Shown: positions 11,240 through 21,917 of the stretch, piece after piece
How positions within the stretch are numbered: position 1 is the first letter of the stretch
How the letters are laid out: each line of letters starts with the position of its first letter
Source of the DNA: Anaeramoeba flamelloides
Lineage: Eukaryota > Metamonada > Anaeramoebidae
Reading direction: 5' to 3'
DNA: 64,000 bases
Assembly (NCBI GenBank): GCA_027625915.1
Contig: JANTQA010000060.1
Span: 5,642,001-5,706,000, forward strand
Notes under the pieces: generated by a model
The model's input: the letters and a program-made list of their open reading frames with translations, nothing else
What the model was told of the DNA's origin: nothing
Databases searched by the model: none
Translations under genes and position numbers: made by a program

Positions 11240-14200
11240 ATGGGAGTTTTTGATCATAAGAAATTCCAAGAACTCAAGTCAATGGGTTTTACAGAACAAC
11301 AAATTCAAAGAGCCATGAGTCAAACAACGACAAATTCGACAACAAGTGAGATTATTGATATAATTTACAAACAAAACGAAAACAACAGCGATAATACAAA
11401 CACAAACACTTCACAAAACAAAAGTGTTGGGATCACCTTACCCACGAAGTCTAACAATCACTCCACGAACCGTCTGAACACCTCAAATACAAATGTTGCA
11501 GCAAATCTTACTAATTCTGTTGATCACAAACTCGATTCTGATATCCAAAGGGCAATTCAGCTTTCACTCAAGGAGTCCAATTCACCAGATTTAGAAGAGT
11601 CTCTTGGAATGTATAATTTTTTGGAACCAAACGATCCAAATTTCCGTCAGCGAGAAACCGGAGTATTTTCTGGTTTACAAAGCTTGAGCAAGATTTATTA
11701 TTTAAATTCCTTAATCCAAAGCTATTTTTTCATACCAAATTTACGTGAGCAGATCCTCAAATTCCAACCAACTGAAAGCCAATGGCAAGAGGATTTAGAA
11801 AACAAGAACCAACCCGAGGAAAAAAGGAACCCAAGATTAATACACGAATTACAGAGACTTTTTTCTCAAATGATTTCCTCTAATTCAAAATATTCAAATC
11901 CAAAAACAGTTATGAAATTAATTATTCATAACGATATTCAAAACATTTTCCTTGAAGGGAAACAATTAAATGTTACCCATTTTCATCATAACTTTTGTGG
12001 TTTATTGAATAATATCCTTTTATCTTTTCAAAAAAAAATTAAAAGAACAAAGAGTAAAAAAGAAGATGAAGAAAATCAAAATGAAAAAGAAAAAGAAATG
12101 GAAAAAGAAAAAGAACAAGAACAAGAAGAAAATCAAAATGAAAACAAAAAAGAAATCGAAAAAGACAATGAAGAAAAAGAACAAGATAATGAAGAAAAAG
12201 AAAAAGGCCAAGAAGGAAAGAAGAAAAACCAAGATAAAAAAATTAATGGAGAAACTGAAGAAGATAGAGGAACAGAAACAGATAGAAAAAAAGATGAAAA
12301 TAGAGATCAAATTAAAAATGAAAAAGACGAAGGAATGGAAATAAAAAAAGAAAAAGAAGAAGAAGAAAATCAAAATGAAAACAAAAAAGAAATCGAAAAA
12401 GACAAAGAAAAAAAAGAACAAGATAATGAAGAAAAAGAAAAAGGTCAAGAAGGGAAAAAGAATCAAGACAAAAAAATTAATGGAGAAACTGAAGAAGATA
12501 CAGGAATAGAAACAGAGACAAAAAAAGATGAAGATACCGAAAAAATAGAAAAAGATGAGGATCAAACGACTATTAGTCAGGAACGAACTGAAAATAAAAA
12601 TCAACTTGAAAAAAAAGAAAAAGAAGAAGATAAAGAAGAGGGTGATGATGAAAAAGAAAAAGAAGAAAAAAAAGAAAAAGAAAAAGAAAAAATAGAAGAA
12701 AAAAAAGAAAAGATAGAAAAAGAAATCCAAAAGCATGAAATCCAAAAAAAAGAACTTACTCAACAAGAAGTTATTACCCAGCCAATTCAAACATTTATTT
12801 CAAATATTTTTTATTTAGATACATTAATTTTAAAAACTGGTTTTGACGAAAATGAAATCCCTTTTGAAAAAGAGAAAGAAAAACAATTTAAAGAAATTAA
12901 TTTAATGATAAAATCAGGGGATTTGTATTCAAGTTTGGAAGATTATACTTTACAAATTTCAGAAACACAAATTAAAAAAGAAATAATTTTCCTAAACGCA
13001 CCAAAAGTTTTAACTTTCCAATTAGATCGCGAAACAAAGGATACCGAGGATGGGAATAAACTATTTAAACAGAATAACAAATTCAAATTTGAAAAGGAAA
13101 TTTTTTTAGATCGTTATATGTTTCCTAATCTTGAAAAGACTAGAAATTCTCGGGAACAAATAAAAGAACTTGATATAAAAAAACAAAATCTTTTCAAAGA
13201 ATTAAATCATTTTGAAAATTTTGATAAATCCACATTCCCAATTGATCTATCTCTAAAAAATGCTTTGGATTATTTTAATACAACAAAAGAAAATATAAAC
13301 AACGATAATAATGATGAAAAGGAAATTGAATTTATTTTAAATGTATTAACAACAAATTTAAATATAGTTGAAAAAAAAATAGATTCTTTGAAAAAGCAAA
13401 TTCAAGAACAAGAAATTCAAATGAAAAATATTTTTGAAAAAAATAAACAATTTAAATATATTTTGCATTCAATTTTGGTTCATAAAGGGGAATTAAATAA
13501 TGGTAAGTTTTTTATTAAAAAAAAATTTGTTTTATATTTTGTTTTAAATTGTGAAATTTTAGAATTATAACATCTATGTAAAATACCATGAAAAAAAAAA
13601 AGTTTTAAAAGTATCTTCAAAACAGTTCAAAAACTTAAATGGAGTTATTTTTAGGATTTTTTTTAAAAGCTTTCTTGATGACAATTTTTTAAAACTATAC
13701 TTTTTTTCTTTTTTTATTTTTAAAAAAAAAACAAATAATTTGAGAAAATTAAAGAAAAATAAATGTAAAATTCTACTAAACATAATAAATTGACCAAAAT
13801 ATATTTTATTGAAAACAAAGTGTAAAATTTTTCTTTGCCAACTCAAAATAATAATTACAGTTTAGACAATCACAATTACACTGTGTTATAAAGGTTATTT
13901 ATATTTCAATAACATATTAAATAGATCTAAACTTTTACAATTTTTGCCTATTTTTTTTTGAAATTTTAAAATGTTTATTAGAATATTTTAAAATCAGAAT
14001 ATATATAACAGAAATTCTATCATCTATTAATATATGAAATAAATCAAAAATATGTTTTTTTAGTAATTGATTATAATATTAAATAAACTTTGTTTCTGTT
14101 AAAGGTGTCCAAAAAAATTTTTCAAACATCAATTATTCTTTATAAATGACCTTTAAAGAGCAATGAAGAAATAAGTAGAATAATACACATCAGAGAATAG

Positions 14201-17200
14201 TAGATTTCCGCATAAAGTAAATCATAACAAATCAATATATTTTCTTAAAAATTGAAAAATTAAAATTCTTAGGGTTATAAATTGAGAAAAAAAAATAGCA
14301 ATTTCCATTTTAATCTTCAATTGAAGATCCAAATAAAATTTAAATAGAAATCAATATGATTTCTTCTACAATCATTTTGATGTCTTCAATAACAATAAGC
14401 CAAATTTCAAAATTAGGGGCAAACTTTTTTTTATTATTTTTTTCTTTTTTCATTTATCTTTCAAAAAATAAAATGATTACACTATATTTTTATTTATTAA
14501 TCTATTTTGGTTATTATCTCTAAAAAATTTAGTTAAATTCATTATTATTCAAATTAAAAAACAATTAAACAAATTTTTTTATGATGAAAAATCTGCCCCT
14601 ATTTTTGAAATTTAGCTTAGAATAGCACGTTATTCCTTAGTGACTATAGATCTTGCAATAAAATAAGAAAATTGTAAATCAATTACTTATCAAAAAAAAA
14701 ATAGAAAAAATGTGAAAAAATGATTTCAATTTTGAAATTTCCAACATTTAATTTTTTTTTCTAATATCTCTACGAACTCTTACAACACATATAATTTGTA
14801 CATTACAACTGGACCATTTTGACTGGAAAATAGTTTAATCCTTAAATTAACTAAAAATAAATAATAAAATACAATTCTTTCAATTAAATCTGTAAAGTAA
14901 TTAACCATAAATTGTTTATATAGTTATTTTGAAAGGGTAAAACCATAATTTTTTTTAATAACTTGCTACAAAACTTGTTTTGATTTTGTTAATTAATTAT
15001 TTTTTATGGATACTTTTTAATAACTTTCGTTTTTAACTTTTTATTAATAATTTTATTTTTCAGAAAATAAATTTCTAAAATGAATCACTTATACACAATA
15101 CCAATTTAATCTCTTTTAACTTTTTATGAAATAAAGTATTAGACGAAAAATCCAAAAAAAAAATAAATAACATTATTCTTGGTGTTGTTGAGGGAGAATT
15201 GTGAAATGTACTCTCGATACCCTAAAACTTAAATTTCTTTTTACAAATTTACAAGTAAAATCATAGATCTTATTATTTTAATAAAGACGTCTAAATATTG
15301 GCCAAATTATAGATCGAATAAAAACGGTTCCTATATTAAGTTTTAATTTAGAATTTTATAGAGTACATCTTTAAAGCCCCGAGTTTTTGAGTTTAAGAAT
15401 TTGTTTTCTAAATTTCATTTTTTTTTTTATTTTACTTTAATTTTTTTTATTATTTTTATTTTTTTTACAAGTTTCACAAATCTTGTTTTCGCAAAATACT
15501 TGTACAATACACCGAACTTACAGCATTAGTACATCTCAAGTACCAACAAAACAGACTGCATGGGAAAGATCGATTTAAACCCACTTTAATTCGAATTCAG
15601 TTCACTTGATTTGATTTCAAATCACTTCTGTTGGATTCACTTCTCTTCAATTCGTATCAGTTAAGTTCTGTTGGTTTAAGATCTAATCAGATCAAATTAA
15701 ATTTAAGATCTAATCACGAACAAGTCTACCAATTCTTATAATGAGTTTTTTTTATTCCTTTTACCTCAACCAAACGCCTAAAAAAAAAAAAAAAAGCAAA
15801 AAGAGGAAGAACTTAAGTAACCAAAGGAACCCAAACAACTTAAAAAGGAGAATTTTCAAAAAGTAAAAAGTCTAAAAAATAAAAATGATACAACTTTTCA
15901 TTTGAGAAAATTTTATAATATGTATAAATTTTTTTTTGTATAACAAATAAATTAATTAATGACTAATTTTTAAAATAATAATAATAATAATGAATTCTTA
16001 AAATAAATCACATTTATAGGTAATTATTATGTATATATACAAGATTCAATAAAAGAATTATGGTATAAATTTGCTGATCGGGAAGTCACAATAGTGAATG
16101 AAGATATTGTAATGAATGAATCTATTGGCCATAACAAACAAAATGGGCAAAATTGCAGTGCATTTTGTTTAACATATCTTCGCCAAGATTCATGTGAAAA
16201 AACTTTAAGAGATTATCTAGAAAATCAAAAAGAAATTATTCCAAATCCATTAAAAAAGGAAATTAAAAAACAAAATAGTAAATTAATAAAGGAAATAAAC
16301 AAATGGGAAAGAGAAAAGAAAGAACAAAAAATGAAAGGAAAAATTGAAGAAATAAAAAAGGAGGTAGAAGCAATGATTAAAAAGGAAGTATTGTTACAAT
16401 TCCCAGTAATTTTGAGTGATGGTAAAAAGCCTGCTTTATTGAGTCTCATAAATTTTGCACATTCAATTGAAAAAACTAAATTAGTAAAAAAAATTATTTT
16501 GGACAAAGTAATGGCAAAATATTTAAAAAAGGAGAAGAAGAGGAAGCAAAAACGGGAAAAGAGCAAAATTGAAGAACGGGAAAAAAATAAAACGGAAAAG
16601 GAAACGGTAATGGAAAAAGAAAAGGAAATTGAAATAATAAAGGATAGCGATTTTGTAGAAATAAATTTCAAAGAAATTAAAAAGAAAGAAAGAAAGAAAA
16701 AACAGTTATTAAAAAGGATAAATAGAGATATTGTTCGATTAACAGAAACACAAATACAAAAAGAAATGAATATTTTGAAATATGAGTTTGCATTATTTAA
16801 AGCCTATCATCAACAATTCCTCTCTGCAATGGAAAATATTTTGAACAAAGATTTTTTACAGGCACTTCTAGAGTTATACGAATTAAAAAAAAGAAGCGAA
16901 ATCAATCAAAGATTTAATTTAAATCTTGATTTTGAAATGTTTATTACACTTTGTATCAAAGAAATCATTGATAATTCTTTTCAAATTCTAAGAAATGATC
17001 TATTAAATCTTGATGATCCAATTATCATTGAACATCTAAATCAAATACAAATTGCAACAATTATCAGTTATAAAATGACTGAAAACGTCAATGAAGAAGA
17101 AAAAGAAGCGACAATAGAGTTTCTGTTTGATCAAAATCCTGAAAACAAGGATCACATTTTTACAAAATCAAAAGAAAATCTTGAATCTATTAAAAATGAA

Positions 17201-17410
17201 TTAATTAATGAAGAAGAAAATAAGAAAATTAATAGTTTAACAAAAATTAATAATATATTGGATTTGTTTAATGAACAAAAAAAATTAGTAGAATTTAATA
17301 CCCCATTACCAGATTTGTTGAAATTTAAACAATTCAAAGATCCTTTATCAGATTCATTTGAAAAAAATTATAATTTAATTCTTGAAAAATATTCAAAATA
17401 TTTTTTATAA
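11240..17410 (+). CDS. USP25/28-type ubiquitin-specific protease homologue, predicted catalytically dead; two exons
   Basis: Exon 1 is 11240-13502 and exon 2 is 16020-17410; the split Gly codon (G|GT) restores the frame, giving 1217 residues. The start is the Met of MGVFDHKKF, where a UBA domain begins (MGFTEQQIQRAM); the frame is open 48 nt further upstream but only through hydrophobic leader-like codons. A UIM (DIQRAIQLSLKES, about residues 97-113) follows, then the USP fold. USP25/28 hallmarks include FPIDLSLKNALDYF, PKVLTFQLDRE and IFLDRYMFPNLE. The Cys box reads GLQSLSKIYYLNSLIQS, with Tyr (about residue 153) where the family has the nucleophile Cys. The His box across the splice reads LNNGNYYVYIQDS, with Asn where the family has the catalytic His. 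A Lys/Glu-rich insert (about residues 270-513) contains a 237-bp tandem duplication. Exon 2 continues with VSAYCLMY-like QNCSAFCLTYLRQ and a charged coiled C-terminus. Probably a ubiquitin-binding pseudo-enzyme or scaffold. Confidence 0.9.
12128..12601 (+). repeat. 237-bp tandem duplication coding a KE-rich block
   Basis: The stretch beginning GAAAATCAAAATGAAAAC at 12128 recurs at 12365, a period of 237 bp or 79 codons. Both copies encode ENQNENKKEIEKD, EKGQEGKK, DKKINGETEED and similar. The duplication keeps the frame and lies entirely in the Lys/Glu-rich insert of the USP-like protein. Confidence 0.85.
14084..14837. mobile_element. Family D element, copy 1, inside the USP-like gene intron; interrupted
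   Basis: The left end TAAACTTTGTTTCTGTTAAA and the reverse complement of the right end (TAAACTATTTTCCAGTCAAA) form imperfect terminal inverted repeats. The body shares long stretches with 19410-20412 and 35885-36432, for example ATAAGTAGAATAA, CAATTGAAGATCCAAATAAA and TATAGATCTTG. The copy is split by a second small element at 14396-14619. TA target preference and size suggest a Tc1/mariner-type non-autonomous element. Confidence 0.75.
14396..14619. mobile_element. Small TIR element (family H) nested in family D copy 1
   Basis: The left end TAAGCCAAATTTCAAAATTA and the reverse complement of the right end (TAAGCTAAATTTCAAAAATA), each followed by GGGGCA, give inverted repeats of about 33 bp. 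The sequence is absent from the other two family D copies, so it inserted after D, and TA is the apparent target duplication. About 224 bp, no coding capacity. Confidence 0.75.
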
Positions 17411-19409
17411 TTTTGATTTGAAATTTTCTATTTCCAATCTTAATTCAATTTTTTTTTTTGATTAATTTTCATCTTTTTTTAACATTTATTTTTATTTTTA
17501 TATCTTTTTTGAAAAAATAAAATAAATATTTCCTTATTTTGATATATAGTAAATCAATTTTCTATTTTTTAACAAAACTATTATTATAAATAATCTTATA
17601 TTTATTTTTAAATTTCTAAAATTTTTCTGTAATTTTACTTTTAAAATTGTCTATAGCCTTTTTCAAAATTTTAATTTTTCATGTTTTTGTTATATATTGA
17701 ATTTCTGGAAGTTTGTGTAATATCAAATTTCGACAGCATGATACAAGTATATTCTTTTGAGTATGTAGAATTGTCTAATTTATTAATTGTTTTCAAAATA
17801 TTTTTGAAATTTACTTGTAAAGAAATTTGATAAAGAAAGATTTAATGTTGAATCTTAAAAACTGTACTTTTTGGATCGAAAAAAGTTTGATGGATCTTTT
17901 TTAAAATTGTTAGGGTGAAATTTCTGAAAAATAATTTGTTAAACAATTATTAATTATAGTTAAGGGATCAGTACTCTAATGAAACAAGTATAATTTTAAA
18001 ATACGTTATTGGTGGTATTTTTGACCTATAAATTTTGTATCTGCCAAGGGTCAAAAAATGATGATCAACTAAGAAAAAGAAAAAAGAAAATTAGTTTAGT
18101 AATAAATCAATTTTTTTTTCCATTTTTATGAAAAAGAAAATAATGATAGTACAGATTTTATTTCTAACATTATAAAAAAAAATTGTCTCATTTATTATCG
18201 CTGTCTATCATTTATTTATAAAAAAATAGTCTTTGTTGTCAGAAATATTCAGGTAAATAAGATTTTTTTCTTTTTTGTGATAATTCTTTTGGTTAACCAA
18301 AAAAAAAAAATTGATTTACACAACCTTTTGAATTACTAATTGTATTTTTTTTTAAGAAGGGGTAGTTATAAATATTAAAGTTTTAAAGTCATTGAAAAAA
18401 ATTTTAACAAATTGTGTGTTAATTTTTTTTTAGATAATGAAATTTATTTTATGATAATAAAATTTTCTTGAAGATATTTGGGAATTAAGTAATTTTATCC
18501 TCAAAATTCAAAAACATTTTTTTCTATCTAAAATGATTTTAATTGTTATAAGGATTCTTGTCAATAAGACCAAACAATATGTTAAAAAAATTTTTCAAAA
18601 TTATATATTTTTTTGCAATTTTTTTTCATTATTTTAAAACCAGAAAAATATATTTTTTCAAAACTTTAAAGAAAAAAATTATTCTGCTTATTAGATCTCA
18701 ATTTAATTGATATAATTTTGTTCAGATTATATCAAATTTTCATTTATTTACGAACCTATACAAAATTATTTTTACTTTTTTGAGATTCAAATTAAAAGAT
18801 AAATCACAATAAATAATAGTAAAATAAAAAAATTTTGTTTTTCAAAATCAAGACTGTCTGATTTTATTGAAAAATAGTTTTCATTTATATAAATTAACTT
18901 AATATTTAAAATAAATGATAGGTTATATTTTTAGTTTTAAATTGAAAAAAATCCAATTTTTGATTTTAAAAAATAAATTCAAATTAATAATATTTTTAAA
19001 TGGGGTTAAATTACTCATTTCATAAACTAAAACATAAAAAAAATAAAAGAAAAATAAAAAAAAACAAAAAAAAATTCTTTGATAAAATTTTAAAAATGAT
19101 TCTGATTTAAAATTGAAAATTTTACTTAGATAAGAATATGAAATAAAACTACTCAAAAAAATTCCACTAGCATTTAAAAATGGGCCAAATTTTCTGAAAA
19201 ATAGTTTATATTAGATACTAGTATAAGGATAAAAAGAAAATATTATTGATTATTTTTTAAAAAAATAAAAAATTATAAAAGATAATTAAGAAAAAAAAGA
19301 AATGAAAAGAAAAGAATTTAATCAATAAAAAAGTATTAAATAGTATTGTAAATATATTACAGAATAAAATTAATTTAAAATTGGAATATTTACTATAATT
19401 AAATACAAA
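17411..19409. other. Gene-free stretch after the USP-like gene
   Basis: A/T-rich DNA. It contains a repeat shared with 54500-54615 (18490-18610), and near 19170-19213 a fragment resembling the right end of family D (GGGCCAAATTTTCTGAAAAA). No coding frame with convincing composition. Confidence 0.55.
18490..18610. repeat. Family F dispersed repeat, copy 1
   Basis: It shares TTTTATCCTCAAAATT, AATTGTTATAAGGATTCTT, CAATAAGACCAAA and TTGTTAAAAAAA-type blocks, in the same order and spacing, with 54500-54615. Ends are not defined. Confidence 0.65.
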
Positions 19410-20121
19410 TAAACTTTGTTTTATTCAAAAAATGAACAATTTTTTTTCCAAATATCAAATATTTTAAATAATTGGCGTTTGAAGAATAAATACATAATTA
19501 GTAGAATCTTTTATATCAGAGAATAGTTGATATCCATCCAAAATAACACTAATAAATCAATTTATTGTCTTTAAAATTGAAAAAAAAACACAATTATTAG
19601 GACCTATTAAGAAAAACAGCGAAGTTCTTTTTGATCTTCAATTGAAGATTCAAAGTAAATTCCAATATAAAAAAATATAATTTCGATTTTTTTATACTTT
19701 TTACCTTTTCCAAATTTCTCTTTTTAAGAAAAAAAAGCAACTCAATTCTGTAAAACCAAATCTTATTCTTAAAAACTTAGCACTTCATAGATTCAAACCA
19801 TCTATAAAGTTCTAAAAAACTTAATAAAGTAACCTATTTCATTTGATCTATAGTTGTTCAAATATTTAGATCTCTTTATTAAAACAAGAAATTATTGAAA
19901 ATATTGATCATTTTTTATGGGTCTATCCTTCCTATGAAAAAGATAGATTAATATTTCATAACAAATTAAAAAAAAAAAATCTTAATGAATTAATTGAAAA
20001 CAAACAGTTTGAAACTATTTTCATTAAATAATAATCGTGAAATCTATGATTTTACGCTTAAATTTCTGAAAGGGAATTTAAGTAAAAGGGTATCCAGAGT
20101 GTAATTTACACTTTTTCAACA

Positions 20122-20156
<35 letters not shown>

Positions 20157-20412
20157 CTCTTTAATTATATTTATAGTTTCAATAAAATTAGAATAACATT
20201 TTTACCAATGATTATCGGTCTTGCGATAAAAAAAGAAATTTTCAAATGAATTAAGTGTAAAAAAAAGTCGAGTAGAGAAAATGCCACATTAAAAAAATGT
20301 GAATTAATAACATTTCCAAAATAAATTTTTTCTTTTAAACTCTGTTCAAACCCTTTAAATGTATGTAATTCATTCACTGTAAACTGGGCCAATTTGGCTG
20401 GAAAATCGTTTA
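19410..20412. mobile_element. Family D element, copy 2, interrupted by a LINE fragment
   Basis: The left part (19410-19684) and right part (20147-20412) align to the two halves of family D, including GATCTTCAATTGAAGATT on the left, and GATTATCGGTCTTGCGATAA and TTTGGCTGGAAAATCGTTTA on the right. Left terminus TAAACTTTGTTTTATTC. The halves are separated by about 460 bp of LINE-derived sequence. Confidence 0.7.
19685..20152 (+). mobile_element. 5'-truncated LINE (non-LTR retrotransposon) 3' fragment with (TA)n tail
   Basis: An open stretch at about 19885-20031 encodes EIIENIDHFLWVYPSYEKDR and ends FETIFIK-stop. This parallels DDIDHFIWDCEKYERTRK in the other LINE fragment (62656-63668), the C-terminal Cys/His motif region of a non-LTR ORF2. 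Here the motif Cys is Tyr and upstream codons hold stops, so it is dead. It ends in a (TA)n tract at about 20125-20152, and ATATAATTTC occurs on both sides (19675, 20147) as a likely target duplication. It is inserted in family D copy 2. Confidence 0.65.
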
Positions 20413-21917
20413 TAAAGAGATTATACTAATTAAAACAAAAATTCTCTTTTCAAAATTAGAATTTTTTTAAAAAATAATTATTACATTTAATTTTTTTTTT
20501 GAGAATCTCAAAAATATTTTGATTGGGATAACATCTTTTGATGAAAATTATGTTTAAATGATTCTTAAATACAGTCTGAAAAAAATAAAGTCTTCGAGAT
20601 ATAGAATTTGAACTGAAAAAAAAAAGATCTACAAAAAATTAAATAAATTTCTCAAAAGTACTTTCAATTTTTTTTTTTTAAATTTATTGTCTCGGAGTTT
20701 TTTACTGTTAAATATTTCTAAGATGAATATTTTACAATTTCATTTTTATTTTTTTTAATTTTTTGAAAGTTGTCAATGGTCCAAAATACAAGTGTTCAGT
20801 TTGTTTGCCAACTTGTTTAAGGACTATCTGAATTTTATACTCTGTGAGCATTGAAATACAAAGCAATAAATAGATTAAAACCTTTAAAATATAGTGAATT
20901 GAGGAAAAGTTAAATATTGTCAATTTTTAGCAATTTAAGATTTTGACTAAAATCATTTATTGATCCAAAAACTTTTCGAAAAATCCCAACAAAGATAGGC
21001 AAAAATAAAAAGCTATTTTTTTTGATATTGGGAAAATGTCACTCCACTTTCTTTTCAAACAGGTGGCTACACTCACCACCAACTCTAACATACTTCAATA
21101 TAAAGTGGAGTAACATTTTCCCAATATCATTTTGGAAGTCGAAAATTTTGAGTGAAAAATTTTGGATTTGGAAAGTAAATTTTTTTTGCCTTCATCAAAA
21201 AAACCTAAATTTTACATTTTAACAAGATCTATTAACTCAATATTCTTTTGAGTTCATAATTCGTGCTGTGGGTATAAAAGTAATAGCCACTGGGAAAAAA
21301 ATTCGAATAATCCTTAAATAAAACCCTTGTTTTTTTTTTTGATTTTTATGTCCATTTATACAATATCTCATTTGCTATCCAATTGTATATTTGTTGCCAA
21401 ACGTATTTTGAATAAGAATTCATTGGATTTTTAAGTGAATTTTAAATTATTAATTGAATGAGTTCACAATTTTTCGTAATTTTATAAATTCTTTCTTTTT
21501 TTATTGTAAAAATTTAACCTCAAAAATGAACTCTATTTTTAGAGAGAATTATTCAACATTTGATCCTTCATTTTTTGAATTTATTTTTTGAATAATAGAA
21601 CTTTAAGAAGCTAGTATCATGTTTACTTGTGTGCGCTGTCTGTTTTATTGTTCCTTGAAGGTAAGGTCTTATTTTAAAAAAAATAACCCTCCTTATCTTT
21701 AGAAACAAGAGTTGAAAAATCAATAAAGATTAATTTATCAACAGTTAAACTTAATGACCCTAATAAATTTTCGAATAAACTTTTACATATTTGAATTTCA
21801 ATAGGTTTTGGGGTGTTGGTACTCGCTTTAATATATTGTAAAATCAGGTTTAATTGGAAAAACACAATCATTTTTTTTACAATTATCTCTTTCCTTAGTT
21901 GTTGAAAAATTTTTGTT
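20413..21917. other. Intergenic region upstream of the GH13 gene
   Basis: Apart from the hairpin at 21024-21128 this is A/T-rich DNA with no recognised gene. The last few hundred bases must carry the promoter of the glycosidase gene, but no core element can be named. Confidence 0.5.
21024..21128. repeat. 27-bp inverted repeat with about 50-nt loop
   Basis: GATATTGGGAAAATGTCACT at 21024 is matched by the reverse complement of AGTAACATTTTCCCAATATC ending at 21128. The arms are 27 bp with one mismatch. The loop (21051-21101) is relatively C-rich (GGTGGCTACACTCACCACC), with its own small stem GGTGG/CCACC. It lies about 790 bp upstream of the GH13 ATG; it may be a mini-element or a structured RNA. 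Confidence 0.75.

Noticed and set aside
12020-12790. 256-codon minus-strand frame, almost all Phe/Ile/Leu
   Set aside because: It is the antisense shadow of the Lys/Glu-rich insert of the USP-like protein.
13503-13570. C-terminal extension of the USP-like exon 1 frame
   Set aside because: Read-through into the intron after GTAAGT; the conserved His-box continues only after splicing to 16020.
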